Assembly (NCBI GenBank): GCA_963799455.1 | Contig: CAWCXF010000003.1 | Span: forward strand, 1-64,000 | Reading direction: 5' to 3' | Length of the DNA: 64,000 nt | Origin: CAWCXF01 sp963799455 | Lineage (GTDB): Bacteria; Pseudomonadota; Alphaproteobacteria; Rhodobacterales; Rhodobacteraceae | Shown here: piece by piece, positions 47,094-56,778 of the stretch | How the letters are laid out: the number at the start of each line of letters is the position of its first letter | How positions within the stretch are numbered: the stretch's first letter is position 1 | Made by a program: the position numbers and the translations under genes | The notes under the pieces: generated by a model | Databases searched by the model: none | Told to the model about the DNA's origin: nothing | The model's input: the letters and a program-made list of their open reading frames with translations, nothing else

Positions 47094-47858
47094 TCAGGCC
47101 CAGCCGACCCATCCGCGGGCGGCCGCCTCGTCGCTCCCAGGGAAAAAGCGCATCTCGAAGGGCATCACCGGCCCCATCGCCGACACGAGCCCCTGCATCC
47201 AGGAGGGCGCACCGACGACGGCGTAGCGCTCCATGTGGCCGATCATGCCCAGCTTCGCGCCCATCACGCCCGCCCCGTCCGTCAGAAGGGCCGGGTCGAA
47301 CCCGTCCCAGTGCGCGAACTTCGCCAGCACGTTGACCTTGCCGTCGCCCTTCATCACCCCTTCGAGCGGCGCGAAGACCGCGTCGACGTCGTCCTTGCCG
47401 ATCCGGCCCGCGACCTCGAAGGCCACCACGCCCTCCGAGCCGTCGGCCAAGAGCCGGATGCCGGGTCCACCGGACGCCGCCGCGCGGCCCGGCAAATCCG
47501 AGACGAAGGCCTCGGCCGCCGCCACCTCCGAGGCGGGAAAGGCGCGCATCTCGATCATCGGCAGGATCGGGTCGACCCACCGCAGCAGCGCCGCAAAGGC
47601 CTGCAGGTCGGTCACCACGGCCATGCGGGCGATCCTGGCCCACCGGGTCAGCATCCCGAACTCGAAGCGCATGTCCTCGGCCAGCGCGTCGGCGGTCATG
47701 TCCCTCCAGCCCTCGGCCCGCACGATCAGGCCCAGCGGCGCGTCGCCGTCAAGGGCGGGCGTCAGCTCGCGCTCCATCACCTCGATGTCGGCCTTCTCGA
47801 GCACGCCCTCCAGCGTGAGCTCCCAGACGTTTGGCTTGAGTTCCTTGACGGTCAGCAT
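47094..47858 (-). CDS. tandem STAS/SpoIIAA-like domain protein
   Basis: 254 aa made of two related halves: VWELTLEGVLEKADIEVMERELTPAL and VVAFEVAGRIGKDDVDAVFAPLEGVM open the repeats; each continues with an F-rich region and RxARxAVV / HMERYAVVG. This is the SpoIIAA-like (DUF3478/STAS_2) fold. Such proteins bind lipid or partners rather than act as enzymes. Encoded between the TetR gene and the pump genes, so it may tune the exporter. Intact. Confidence 0.75.
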   Translation of the reverse strand: MLTVKELKPNVWELTLEGVLEKADIEVMERELTPALDGDAPLGLIVRAEGWRDMTADALAEDMRFEFGMLTRWARIARMAVVTDLQAFAALLRWVDPILPMIEMRAFPASEVAAAEAFVSDLPGRAAASGGPGIRLLADGSEGVVAFEVAGRIGKDDVDAVFAPLEGVMKGDGKVNVLAKFAHWDGFDPALLTDGAGVMGAKLGMIGHMERYAVVGAPSWMQGLVSAMGPVMPFEMRFFPGSDEAAARGWVGWA

Positions 47859-47896
47859 GGCGTGTCCTTTCTGGTCTCTGTTGCTCGTCGTTTGGG

Positions 47897-48625
47897 TCAG
47901 TCCGTCCTCGGCGCGCGCATGGCGGCCAGCATCTTGCGGTATCCGTCTGGGTCGGAGAGGACGACGCTGCCGGGCGCCACGCCCAGCAGCCGGTCGATCA
48001 GGCGCCCCTCCGCGTCCATCCGGCCCGATAGCATCTCCGTCGCCCCATCGAGATCGCCTGCGTCAACGGCCGCGATGGCCGCGCGCAGCACGTCGCGGCG
48101 CCCCTGCGACAGCGCCAGGATCGTCTCGGCTGCGAGGCCGGCATCGGGCACGTCGAAGCGCCCCTCGCGCATCCCCGCCTCGATCAGCTCGCGTAGGATC
48201 GGCATCGCCGCCTCGGCCGAGGCAGCGGAGATGCGCTGGAACATCACGTCGTTCCCCGGAAGCAGCATCACGTCGACGAAGAAGCGCAGTTCCGGTCCGC
48301 GATCGGCCTTCCAGCGGTTCGAGGCCGCGATGAAGGCGTTGAATCGCGTCAACGCATCGCCCGCCGAGTCCGCGCATGCCTGAGCCGTGCTACCCATGGC
48401 CTGAGCGGTGAACCGTGCCACGATGGCGTCGAGCAGGTCCTCCTTGGCGATGAAATGGTGATAGAACCCGCCCTTCGAGATCCCGGCGGCCTCGAGCACG
48501 TCGGCGATGGTCACCGCCTCCCAGCCGAGCGCCATGAACAGTCCCTGCGCCGCGTCCAAGATCGCCTCACGGCGGTCGCCCGGCGCCATGCGGCGGCGTT
48601 GGGCAGGCTGCGGTGCATTATCCAT
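47897..48625 (-). CDS. TetR/AcrR-family repressor
   Basis: 242 aa. The N-terminal DNA-binding domain reads REAILDAAQGLFMALGWEAVTIADVLEAAGISKGGFYHHFIAKEDLLDAI; the C-terminal ligand-binding domain is diverse. It is the first gene of a minus-strand operon of nine genes down to 35906, with gaps of 64 bp or less and several ATGA overlaps. A palindrome lies 13 bp upstream of its start, so self-repression together with the pump operon is expected. Intact. Confidence 0.92.
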   Translation of the reverse strand: MDNAPQPAQRRRMAPGDRREAILDAAQGLFMALGWEAVTIADVLEAAGISKGGFYHHFIAKEDLLDAIVARFTAQAMGSTAQACADSAGDALTRFNAFIAASNRWKADRGPELRFFVDVMLLPGNDVMFQRISAASAEAAMPILRELIEAGMREGRFDVPDAGLAAETILALSQGRRDVLRAAIAAVDAGDLDGATEMLSGRMDAEGRLIDRLLGVAPGSVVLSDPDGYRKMLAAMRAPRTD

Positions 48626-48637
48626 CCGCTCATCTCA

Positions 48638-48664
48638 CTTACAAACCGACGGTCGGTATGTAAG
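48638..48664. promoter_or_regulatory. TetR-type operator
   Basis: The half-site CTTACAAACCGAC is mirrored by GTCGGTATGTAAG around a central G, an almost perfect 27-bp palindrome. It lies just upstream of the TetR start codon, the position expected for the autorepressor site. The gap from 48665 to 48874 toward the divergent HAD gene has no gene. Confidence 0.82.
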
Positions 48665-48874
48665 AGAGGTGCGTGATGACGTCAAGGCCGGTGCTGTCGA
48701 ACCATTCCGCCTTAACCTGCTGACATGCGGATTCCGCACGATCAGCCGCCTCGCCGGCCAGTACCCTAGTCTCTCTTCTGGAAACTGAGGTACGGAGCTG
48801 TTGTACCGATACGAGACCCCTTGCGTGGATCAGGACGTGGAGGCGTAGCGGTTAACTTTCATGGGGGGCGGCGA

Positions 48875-49594
48875 ATGATGCAGCTCGCGCGCGCTGACCT
48901 CGCCGCCGTGGTGTTCGACCTAGACGGCGTGCTGACCGACACGGCAAGCCTGCACGAAGCGGCCTGGAAACAGACGTTCGATGCGTTCCTCCGCGACCGG
49001 CCGGAGGCACTGCCTGAGTTCACCCACGCCGACTATCTCGCCCATGTCGACGGCAGGCGACGCCATGACGGGATCCGGACTTTCCTCTCATCCCGCGGGA
49101 TCGCCTTGCTGGAAGGCGCGATGGACGACCCGGCGAGCACCGAGACCATCGCCGGGCTGGCGCAGCGTAAGAACGATCTGGTGCAGGCGCGTCTGAAACG
49201 GGACGCGGCGCCGCTGCCAGGCGCCGAGACGCTGCTAGTGGCGCTGCGCGAGGCATGCATCCGGGTGGCTGTCGCCTCGTCCAGCGCCAACGCGGCGGCG
49301 GTGCTCGAAGCGACGGGCCTCGACCGCTTCGTCGATCTGCGTATCGACGGCGTCGAGGCGGCCAAGCGTGGTCTTCCCGGCAAGCCCGATCCGGCGATGT
49401 TCCTCGAAGTCCTTCGGCGGCTGCGCGTCGACGCGGACCGAGCCGCGCTGTTCGAGGACGCCGTGGCGGGCGTCGAGGCGGGCCGCCGAGCCGGCTTTGC
49501 GCGGGTCATCGGCGTCGGCCGCGACGCCGCCGCCCTGCGCGAGGCCGGAGCCGACGCCGTGGTGGGCGGCCTCTCCGAGGTCACAATCGGCTGA
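48875..49594 (+). CDS. beta-phosphoglucomutase-like HAD hydrolase
   Basis: 239 aa. HAD motif I VFDLDGVLTDT, motif II VASSSAN, motif III region KRGLPGKPDP and motif IV FEDAVAGVEAGRRAGF are all present. The cap is of the beta-phosphoglucomutase type. It converges with a GH65 gene with 3 bp between the stops. In trehalose, maltose or kojibiose phosphorolysis these two enzymes act in sequence: phosphorylase makes beta-glucose-1-phosphate, mutase makes glucose-6-phosphate. Intact. Confidence 0.88.
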   Translation: MMQLARADLAAVVFDLDGVLTDTASLHEAAWKQTFDAFLRDRPEALPEFTHADYLAHVDGRRRHDGIRTFLSSRGIALLEGAMDDPASTETIAGLAQRKNDLVQARLKRDAAPLPGAETLLVALREACIRVAVASSSANAAAVLEATGLDRFVDLRIDGVEAAKRGLPGKPDPAMFLEVLRRLRVDADRAALFEDAVAGVEAGRRAGFARVIGVGRDAAALREAGADAVVGGLSEVTIG

Positions 49595-49597
49595 GGC

Positions 49598-52003
49598 TCA
49601 GCCGGCCGCCTCGGGCAGAGCCGGGTCCGAGGCACCCGGGCCGGGTCGAGGCTCCTCCGGCTCGGCCACGGGTGTCGGCCGCCGCGCCTCTGGCGCTTCC
49701 GGGGTCAGCCGCACAGGCTCGCCTCCGTGAACGATCTCAATCGGCCCTCCTGCCTCCAAGCGATAGGTCGTCGCCTCATGGTCTATGTCGACGCGGATGC
49801 GCCGGCCGCGCACCGTCAGCGGAAACCGAAGGCCGGTCCAGTCGTCGGGCAGCCAGGGGTGGAAGGCGATCGTGCCGCCGCCGTCGCGCAGGCCCCCGAA
49901 GCCGTAGGCCAGCGCCATCCAGGTGCCGCCGATCGAGGCGATGTGCGCGCCGTTCCTGACGTTTCCCCCGATGTCGGAGAGGTCCATCGCCGCGGCGAAC
50001 TGGAAGTAGTCGCAGGCCTTGGCGCGATAGCCGATCTCGCCCGCGATGATCGACTGGATGCAGACCGAGAGCGAGCTGTCATGCGTCGTGATCGGGTCGT
50101 AGTAGTCGAAGTTGCGCTTCTTCTCGGCCGCCGAGAACCGCCCGTTCATCAGGAACATTGCCAGGAGCGTGTCGGCCTGCTTGATGACCTGCGCGCGGTA
50201 GAGGTTGAGCGGGTGGTAGTGCAGCAGAAGCGGATAGCGATCCTCGGGCGTGTTCTCGAAGTCCCACACTTCCTTGTCGAGGAAGCCGTCGTCCTGCGGA
50301 TGGACGCCGAGGCGCTCGTCGAAGGGAAGGTACATCCGCTCCGCGGCCTCGATCCAGGCAGCGGGCTCGTCGTCGCTGAGCCCGGTGCGCGCGGCCAGCG
50401 CCGCGCGGGCGTCCGGCGCGAGCCGCGCCACAGACGCGGCCGCATGGCGCAGGTTCTCCTGCGCCATTAGGTTGGTGAAGTAGTTGTTGTCGACGACGGC
50501 GTTGTATTCATCGGGGCCGGTGACCGCGTTAATGCAGAACTGCCCCGCGCGACGCTTCGAGAAGAACCCCAGGTCGAGCCAGAACCGCGCCGTCTCGACC
50601 AGGATCTCGGCGCCGTAGCGGGCCATGAAGCCGTCGTCGCCAGTGACCTCGACATACTTTCCCAGCGCGTAGGCGATGTCGGCGTTGATGTGGTACTGCG
50701 CGGTGCCGGCGGCGTAGTAGGCCGAGGCCTCGTCGCCGTTGATCGTCCGCCAGGGGAAGGTCGCGCCGCGATGGCCAAGCTCGGCCGCGCGCGCCCGCGC
50801 CCCGGGCAGCATGTTGTAACGGAACTTCAGCACCGCGCGGGCGATGTCGGGCGCGGTGAAGATCAGGAACGGCAGGACGTAGATCTCCGTGTCCCAGAAA
50901 TAGTGGCCCTCGTAGCTGCGCCCCGTGAGGCCGCGGGCGCCGATGCCGTGGCCGTGGACGCGCGCGCTGGCCTGCATCAGCTGGAAGAGGTTCCAGCGGA
51001 CGACCTGCTGCGTCGCCGGGTCGCCCTCGACCTCGACGTCCGCGCCTTCCCAGAACTGCCCTACCGCATCCTCCTGCCTTGCAAGGAGTGCAGGGAAGCC
51101 CGAGGAGACGGCGTGGTCGAGGCCGCGCCGGGCCGCGGCGCGCATGTCCTCGGCCCCCTCAGGCGCATGATGATAGGCCAGGAACTTCGTCAGCCGGACC
51201 GGCGCGCCCGCCCGCCCTGCGACGCGGATCGCGACCGTCGCGCCGCTCTCGCCGCATTCGGAGCGCGCGTCGTGCGCGCAGGCGCTGTCGAGGTCGTGGT
51301 CCATGCCGCAGCCGAGCGCGAGGCGCGAGCCGCCGGTGACGTAGCTCATCAGAGCGCGCAGGCCGAGGCATTCGGCGCCGGTCGGGTTCAGGACGCGGAC
51401 GTTCGGGGCGTCGGCCAGGCGCGGGTCGAACGCCTCCACCGGCAACGGTGCGCGCTCAATGAGCTCCGACGAGATCAGCAGGTCGACCTTGTCCTCGGGC
51501 ATCAGCTCCCAGCGGATCGCCGCCACGTGCTTCATCGCCAGCGACACCAGTCGCGTCGTCCGAAGCCGGAGCCTGCGGCCCCGCGCCGTCGCCCAGGTTA
51601 CGTCGCGCTCCAGCACGCCGCGCCGGAGGTCGAGCCGGCGGGTGAAAGCGAGAATTTCGGCCTGCGCGAGGTCGAACGGCTCGTCGTCGACCGTCAGGCG
51701 GATCACGCTGCCGTCCGGGCATATCAGCATGCTTTGACCGACCTTCGGAAAGCCGTAGGCGCTCTCGCCGTAGGTGATCGGCCGTGTCTCGTAGAAGCCG
51801 TTGAGGAAGGTGCCGGGCTCTTCGACCGGGGCACCCTCGTCCATCGTGCCGCGCAGGCCCAGATAGCCGTTCGAGAGCGCGAACATGGTCTCGGCCTGGC
51901 CGACATAGTTCCTGAACAGATCGCCGTCGAACCGCACGGCGGCGAGCGCCCAAGGATCGATCGGGAAGACGTCGCGGGGCGGATATCGGCGGGAACGCAG
52001 CAC
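49598..52003 (-). CDS. GH65 family disaccharide phosphorylase
   Basis: 801 aa from a GTG at 52003. N-terminal beta-sandwich (NGYLGLRGTMDEG, FLNGFYETRPITYGE), then an (alpha/alpha)6 barrel with GHYFWDTEIYVLPFLI and VTGPDEYNAVVDNNYFTN, whose Glu is the general acid. KQADTLLAMFL and GGTWMALAYGFGGLRD are further family blocks. Substrate (trehalose, maltose, kojibiose or nigerose) cannot be fixed from sequence. The last 40 residues are Pro/Glu-rich. An upstream extension to 52336 is rejected. Works with the HAD mutase. Intact. Confidence 0.9.
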   Translation of the reverse strand: MLRSRRYPPRDVFPIDPWALAAVRFDGDLFRNYVGQAETMFALSNGYLGLRGTMDEGAPVEEPGTFLNGFYETRPITYGESAYGFPKVGQSMLICPDGSVIRLTVDDEPFDLAQAEILAFTRRLDLRRGVLERDVTWATARGRRLRLRTTRLVSLAMKHVAAIRWELMPEDKVDLLISSELIERAPLPVEAFDPRLADAPNVRVLNPTGAECLGLRALMSYVTGGSRLALGCGMDHDLDSACAHDARSECGESGATVAIRVAGRAGAPVRLTKFLAYHHAPEGAEDMRAAARRGLDHAVSSGFPALLARQEDAVGQFWEGADVEVEGDPATQQVVRWNLFQLMQASARVHGHGIGARGLTGRSYEGHYFWDTEIYVLPFLIFTAPDIARAVLKFRYNMLPGARARAAELGHRGATFPWRTINGDEASAYYAAGTAQYHINADIAYALGKYVEVTGDDGFMARYGAEILVETARFWLDLGFFSKRRAGQFCINAVTGPDEYNAVVDNNYFTNLMAQENLRHAAASVARLAPDARAALAARTGLSDDEPAAWIEAAERMYLPFDERLGVHPQDDGFLDKEVWDFENTPEDRYPLLLHYHPLNLYRAQVIKQADTLLAMFLMNGRFSAAEKKRNFDYYDPITTHDSSLSVCIQSIIAGEIGYRAKACDYFQFAAAMDLSDIGGNVRNGAHIASIGGTWMALAYGFGGLRDGGGTIAFHPWLPDDWTGLRFPLTVRGRRIRVDIDHEATTYRLEAGGPIEIVHGGEPVRLTPEAPEARRPTPVAEPEEPRPGPGASDPALPEAAG

Positions 52004-52103
52004 GGCTTCTCCAGGCGCTTGTCGCGACGATGACCCAAACAGGGTCGTGTTGACGACCCGCGCCCCGTTCCGCAAGGTTTCGGTCTGCAAAGAGGAACAG
52101 CCG

Positions 52104-53105
52104 ATGCGCGTCGCGGTCTTCAGCGCCAAGTCACATGACGAGCTTTTCCTCAACCGCGCTAACGACAACCACGAACTGCGCTTCCTCGAGGCCCGGCTGA
52201 CGCCGGAGACGACGCGGCTTGCCGAAGGTGCCGACGGCGTCTGCGCCTTCGTCAACGACGACCTCGGCGCGGACGTGATCGACCGGCTGGCGCGGATCGG
52301 CGCACGCCTGATCGCCCTGCGCTCGGCCGGCTTCAACCACGTCGATCTTCAGGCCGCGGCGGCGGCGGGGCTGACGGTTGCCCGCGTGCCCGCCTACTCG
52401 CCGCATGCCGTCGCCGAGCACACCGTGGCGCTGATTCTGACGCTGAACCGGCACATCCACCGCGCCTACAACCGCGTGCGCGAGGGCAACTTCGCGCTCG
52501 ACGGGCTGATGGGGATGGACCTGCACGGCAAGACCGTGGGCGTCGTCGGCACCGGGCTGATCGGCAGCATCGTCGCCCGGATCATGACGGGCTTCGGCTG
52601 CGAGCTTCTGGCGCACGATCCCGTCCCGAACCCCGACTGCGAGGCGATGGGCGTGACCTACGTCGCTCTCGGCGAGCTTCTGACCCGCAGCCACGTCGTC
52701 ACCCTGCAATGCCCGCTCACGCCGGCGACGCACCACCTGATCGACGACGAGGCGATCGCGACGATGAGGCCCGGCGTCATGCTGATCAACACCTCGCGCG
52801 GCGCCGTGGTGGACACGCGCGCGCTGATCCGGGGATTGAAGAGTGGCGCGATCGGCACCCTCGGCCTCGACGTCTACGAGGAGGAAGGGGATCTCTTCTT
52901 CGAGGATCTCTCCAACCGCTTCATCCCCGACGACGTGTTCGCGCGGCTGCTGACATTTCCCAATGTGCTGATCACCGGGCATCAGGGCTTCTTCACCCGC
53001 GAGGCCCTGCAAGCGATCGCCGAGACGACCATCGCCAACATCGACGCTTTCGAGCGCGACGGCCAGGTGCCGCACGAGGTCCGCGCCGAGGCGCACCGCG
53101 CATGA
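52104..53105 (+). CDS. ldhA: D-lactate dehydrogenase (fermentative, NAD-dependent)
   Basis: 333 aa of the D-2-hydroxyacid dehydrogenase family. NAD-binding motif VGVVGTGLIGSIVARI; catalytic Arg in NTSRGAVVDT; Glu in LGLDVYEEEGDLFFED; His in LITGHQGFFTREAL. The DVYEEEGDLFFED and GHQ features are those of the LdhA subgroup that reduces pyruvate to D-lactate. The ATG at 52104 follows AGAGGAA. It is followed 26 bp later by a lactate permease gene. Intact. Confidence 0.92.
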   Translation: MRVAVFSAKSHDELFLNRANDNHELRFLEARLTPETTRLAEGADGVCAFVNDDLGADVIDRLARIGARLIALRSAGFNHVDLQAAAAAGLTVARVPAYSPHAVAEHTVALILTLNRHIHRAYNRVREGNFALDGLMGMDLHGKTVGVVGTGLIGSIVARIMTGFGCELLAHDPVPNPDCEAMGVTYVALGELLTRSHVVTLQCPLTPATHHLIDDEAIATMRPGVMLINTSRGAVVDTRALIRGLKSGAIGTLGLDVYEEEGDLFFEDLSNRFIPDDVFARLLTFPNVLITGHQGFFTREALQAIAETTIANIDAFERDGQVPHEVRAEAHRA

Positions 53106-53131
53106 GCGCCGCCGGCGGGCCCGGCTAGCGG

Positions 53132-54598
53132 GTGCCCGCGCTCCTCGCGCTCGTGCCGCTCGCGGTGGTGCTCGTCTCAATGACCGGCCTGCGCTGGTCG
53201 GCGGCGCGGGCCGGCGCCGCGGGGCTCGCCGTCGCGGCCATCGTTGCGCTCACCGCATTCGACCTGGCCGGCCCGGTGCCCGAGGCGCAGGCGGGGCTCG
53301 GCATCGCCGCAGAGGCGCTGCACTCGACGGCCGTGATCCTTTGGATCATCCTGCCCGCGCTCGCGCTCTACGAGTTCCAGCAGGCGACTGGCGCGGTGGA
53401 CCGCATCCGCAAGGCGTTGGCCGCGCTCACCGACGACAGGCGGCTGCAAGCGGTGCTGATCGCCTGGTTCTTCGGCCTGTTCATGGAAGGGGCGGCAGGC
53501 TTCGGCACGCCCGTCGCGCTGGCCGCGCCGCTGCTGGTGGGGATCGGCTTTGAGCCGGTCCGGGCGGTGACGCTGGCGCTTCTCGGCCACGCCGCCGCGG
53601 TTTCGTTCGGCGCGGTCGGCACGCCGGCGCTGACTCAGGCCGCGATCACCGGCCTGCCCGCGGTCGAGATCGCGCGGGCCACCGCGGCGCTGCATGCCGC
53701 GCTCGGCGCGTTCCTCCTGCTGGCCGTCGTGCGCCTCGCCGGCGAGGGGCCGATCACCCGCCGCGACCTCGCGTGGACCGGCTTCGCCGCGGCGGTGTTC
53801 CTGCTTCCGTTCCTGGCGATCGCGGCGCTGGCCGGCCCCGAGCTGCCGTCGCTCGGCGGGGCGCTCGCAGGCCTGGTCGTGTTCGCCGCCGTGCTTCGCA
53901 GACGGCCGGGCAGCACCGGGGGCATCGGCGGCCTCGGGCGCGACCTCGTTCCCTACCTTCTAATCCTCGGTCTGGTGCTCGCCACGCGCCTCGTGCCACC
54001 GCTGCGAGACGCGCTCGGCGGCATCGTCCTGGGCTGGTCCTTCGCGGGCGCCTTCTCGGGCACCTTCCAGCCGCTCTACCATCCGGGCTCCCTGCTCCTT
54101 GCCGGCTTCCTGTTCGGGGCGCTGATGACGGGGCGCGGCGCGGAGGTGGTCCCCGCGACCGCGGCGGCCCTGCGCCGGCTCGGACCCGTGGCGCTGGCGC
54201 TGCTCGCGATGCTGACGCTCAGCCGGGTCATGGTCCATTCCGGCATGATCGATGCGCTGGCCGCCGCGGCGTCGCGCGCGGGGCCGCTCTGGCCGCTGGC
54301 CGCGCCGGTGGTGGGCGTCCTCGGCACCTTCGTCACCGGCTCGGCCACGGCTTCGAACATCCTCTTCAGCGAGTTCCAGGTGTCCACCGCGGCGGCGCTG
54401 GCGCTGCCGCAGGTGGCGATGCTGGCGGCGCAGGGCTTCGGCGCGGCGATCGGCAACATCGTTGCGCCCCACAACATCATCGCCGGCAGCGCGACCGTGG
54501 GCCTGGTCGCGCGCGAGGGCGACATCCTCGCCCGCACCGCTCCGGCCTGTGCCCTTTACGCGCTGGCAGGCGGCGCCCTCCTCCTCGTCGTGCTCTGA
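53132..54598 (+). CDS. L-lactate permease family transporter (LctP)
   Basis: 488 aa with 12 or more hydrophobic helices. Family blocks GLFMEGAAGFGTPVALAAPLL, GHAAAVSFGAVGTP, TGSATASNILFSEFQ and NIVAPHNIIAGSATVGLVAREGDI are clear. Start is a GTG. With ldhA it forms a lactate formation/transport pair; proton-coupled lactate export or uptake is likely. Intact. Confidence 0.92.
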   Translation: MPALLALVPLAVVLVSMTGLRWSAARAGAAGLAVAAIVALTAFDLAGPVPEAQAGLGIAAEALHSTAVILWIILPALALYEFQQATGAVDRIRKALAALTDDRRLQAVLIAWFFGLFMEGAAGFGTPVALAAPLLVGIGFEPVRAVTLALLGHAAAVSFGAVGTPALTQAAITGLPAVEIARATAALHAALGAFLLLAVVRLAGEGPITRRDLAWTGFAAAVFLLPFLAIAALAGPELPSLGGALAGLVVFAAVLRRRPGSTGGIGGLGRDLVPYLLILGLVLATRLVPPLRDALGGIVLGWSFAGAFSGTFQPLYHPGSLLLAGFLFGALMTGRGAEVVPATAAALRRLGPVALALLAMLTLSRVMVHSGMIDALAAAASRAGPLWPLAAPVVGVLGTFVTGSATASNILFSEFQVSTAAALALPQVAMLAAQGFGAAIGNIVAPHNIIAGSATVGLVAREGDILARTAPACALYALAGGALLLVVL

Positions 54599-55168
54599 CG
54601 GATCGGCGGGCCGCGACGCGAGCGGGAGCTCCGCTACTCAGCCGCCTGAGCCTTACGGTCCCAGATGGGTTTCGCGGCCCGGTTCTCGAGGTAGACAGTG
54701 CGCGAGGGGAAGGCGAAGCTCGTGCCGCATTCGGCGACGATCTCCATGATCGCTAGGTTCAGCTCCTCGCAGACTCCGAGGAACGCGTTGTAGTCCTCGG
54801 CCAACACGTAGGCGAAGACCTCCAGGTCGAGCGAGCTGCTGGCGAAATCGAGGAACCGCGCGCGGGCCGGATCCTCGGTCACGCACGCGTCGCCCTCGAG
54901 AAGTCCGCGCAGGCGCCAGAGCACGGCCCGCATCTGCTCCGGCGTCGTCTCGTAGCGCAGCGACAGCACGCGCTTGTACAAGAAGCAGTCGCGGGTGGTG
55001 TAGTTCTCGATCGTCTCACCCGACACGATACCGTTCGGGATCGTCACCAGCGTCCGGTCGAGGGTACGGATCCGGGTGGAGCGCATACCGATATCCTCGA
55101 CGGTCCACCGCCCCAGGGTTCGCTGGGACATCTTTGACGGCCTATTGAAGGCCGACGGAGGTGCTGAG

Positions 55169-55514
55169 ATGGACGATGTTGAGAGCGAAGGGACCGCGGC
55201 CCCAGTTCGAGAGCGGCGGATGACGGCGAGCCGCAAGGGCGACGCGGTGCTGCGGCTCCTGCGGGGCGAGCCGCTGGAGTTGGTGGCGCGCGAGCTCGCG
55301 GTGACGGCGGCCGATCTCAGCGCATGGCGCGACGCGTTTCTCGAGGCCGGGGCCGCGAGGCTGAAGACGCGTCCGCGGGACGACCGGGACGAGAAGATCG
55401 ACCGGCTTCAGTCGAAGCTCGGCGAGGTCCTGATGGACAATGACCTGCTCTACGACGAAGGTGGAGCGGCTGGAGAGCGGCGCCCCTTTCGCGGGGCGGA
55501 GATCGAAGCGATGA
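55169..55514 (+). CDS. IS3-family OrfA (frameshifted)
   Basis: About 114 aa. A helix-turn-helix segment (GDAVLRLLRGEPLELVARELAVTAADLSAWRDAFLEAG) is followed by a coiled-coil end. One extra base near 55457 changes the frame; removing it restores the usual LLYEKVERLE. Overlaps orfB by ATGA. Confidence 0.75.
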
Positions 55515-56408
55515 GCACCGTCGTCTCGATCTCCACGCGCCGCCGATACAGCATGGCTCGGGTCTGCCGGGTCTGGGGCGTCGCCCGCTCCGGCGTCTAC
55601 CGGCTGCGTGGGCGGATGACGCTCCGCCATCGCCGCGACGGCGCCCGGGACCTCGGGCCCGATGCCGGACGGGGCTCTGGTCACAGCGATCCGGCGGGTG
55701 CTGAGCGAGAGCCCCTTCCATGGCGAGGGCTACCGCAAGGTCTGGGCACGCCTGCGTCATGCACGCCTGCGCACCTCGAAGGAGCGCGTGCGCCGCCTGA
55801 TGCGCGAGAACGGCCTCTCGGCGGCGACACGGGTGGGCCGCCTCCATGGTCCGCGCAACCATGACGGCACGATCATCCCCGAGGCCATCGACGCGATGTG
55901 GGGGACCGACATGACCGCGACGTTCACCACGCAGCACGGCCAGGTCGCCGTGTTCGTCGCCGTCGACCATTGCTCGGCGGAGTGCGTCGGCATCCACGCC
56001 GCCCTGCACGGCACGCGCCACGAGGCGCTCGAGCCGATCCGGCAGGGCGTCGCGGAACGCTTCGGTGCCGTCGCCGAGGACGCCGCCCAGGGCTCTCGAT
56101 CCGCCACGATCACGGCAGTCAGTACATGTCCCACGACTTCCAGCGTGAGGTCGCCTGGCTCGGCGCCGACCTCGTCGCCGGCCTTCGTCCGTGCGCCCGA
56201 GGGCAACGGCTGCGCCGAGCGCTTCATCCGAACCCTCAAGGAGAACCTCCTCTGGGTGCGGACCTTCGCCACCGTCGAGGAGCTTCGGCTGGCGCTGCTG
56301 GAGTTCCGCGACCGCTACAACGAGCATTGGCTGATCGAGCGTCACGGACACCGCTCGCCCGCCCAGTTCCGACGCGACCAGATCGACAGGCAGCCCATGG
56401 CCGCCTAA
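55511..56408 (+). CDS. IS3-family OrfB transposase (several frameshifts)
   Basis: DDE transposase with rve core. SPFHGEGYRKVWARLR is the HTH_21 region; WGTDMTATFT has the first Asp, RHDHGSQYMS the second (in another frame), and GNGCAERFIRTLKE the Glu. Frame changes near 55660, 56095 and 56150 break the protein, so the copy is inactive unless these are sequence errors. Confidence 0.8.
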
Positions 56409-56760
56409 CTGCAAACCGGTGTCCCACGAACCGGGGGCGGTACAACGGTGCCCAGAAGGCCGTCGACCTGGCAGAAGTCGCCCACGCGCACCGGTTGGTC
56501 GGCAATCAGCGTCAGCGATCCCACGAAGTGCTCGATGGTCTTCTGCGCGCCGAGGGCGAAAGCGAGGCCGCCGAGGCCGAGCGCCGCGATCCAGCCGGTG
56601 AGGTTGACGCCGAGCGAGCTGAAGACGGCGGCTATGGCGACGGCGAAGATCAGGACCCTGCCGCCACGCTGGAGCAAGGTTACGACCGTTAATCTTGCGG
56701 AGTTTGGCAGATCGCCCCGAACCGTCCGTCGCCGCCAGAAAACCCGTTGCGACAATCACC

Positions 56761-56778
56761 GCGAGGGTACACCCTCGC
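56761..56778. repeat. palindrome in probable res site
   Basis: GCGAGGG-TACA-CCCTCGC lies 30 bp upstream of the transposon resolvase gene. Resolvases of this type act at multi-part res sites next to their gene. The full limits of the site were not determined. Confidence 0.55.

Larger units (their letters stand above)
55104..56444 (+). mobile_element. IS3-family element (1,341 bp)
   Basis: Imperfect inverted ends TCCACCGCCCCAGGGTTCG and, on the other strand, TGTACCGCCCCCGGTTCG. It is flanked by the 4-bp duplication ACGG (55100-55103 and 56445-56448). It carries orfA and orfB. It sits inside the truncated mscS gene. Confidence 0.9.
54634..56700 (-). pseudogene. MscS-family mechanosensitive channel, 5'-truncated and split by IS3
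   Basis: Read right to left, 56690-56449 gives FSSLGVNLTGWIAALGLGGLAFALGAQKTIEHFVGSLTLIADQPVRVGDF, the pore helix region. After the IS3-family element, 55103-54634 continues EDIGMRSTRIRTLDRTLVTIPNG and the C-terminal domain to KAQAAE. The join TVEDIG is in frame once one ACGG copy is removed. The N-terminal helices upstream of about 56700 are missing, lost against the transposition module, so two events damaged the gene. Confidence 0.85.

Noticed and set aside
49598..52336. longer start for the GH65 gene
   Set aside because: The extra 110 codons run antisense to the start of ldhA and have no resemblance to the family N-terminus, which begins at the GTG at 52003.
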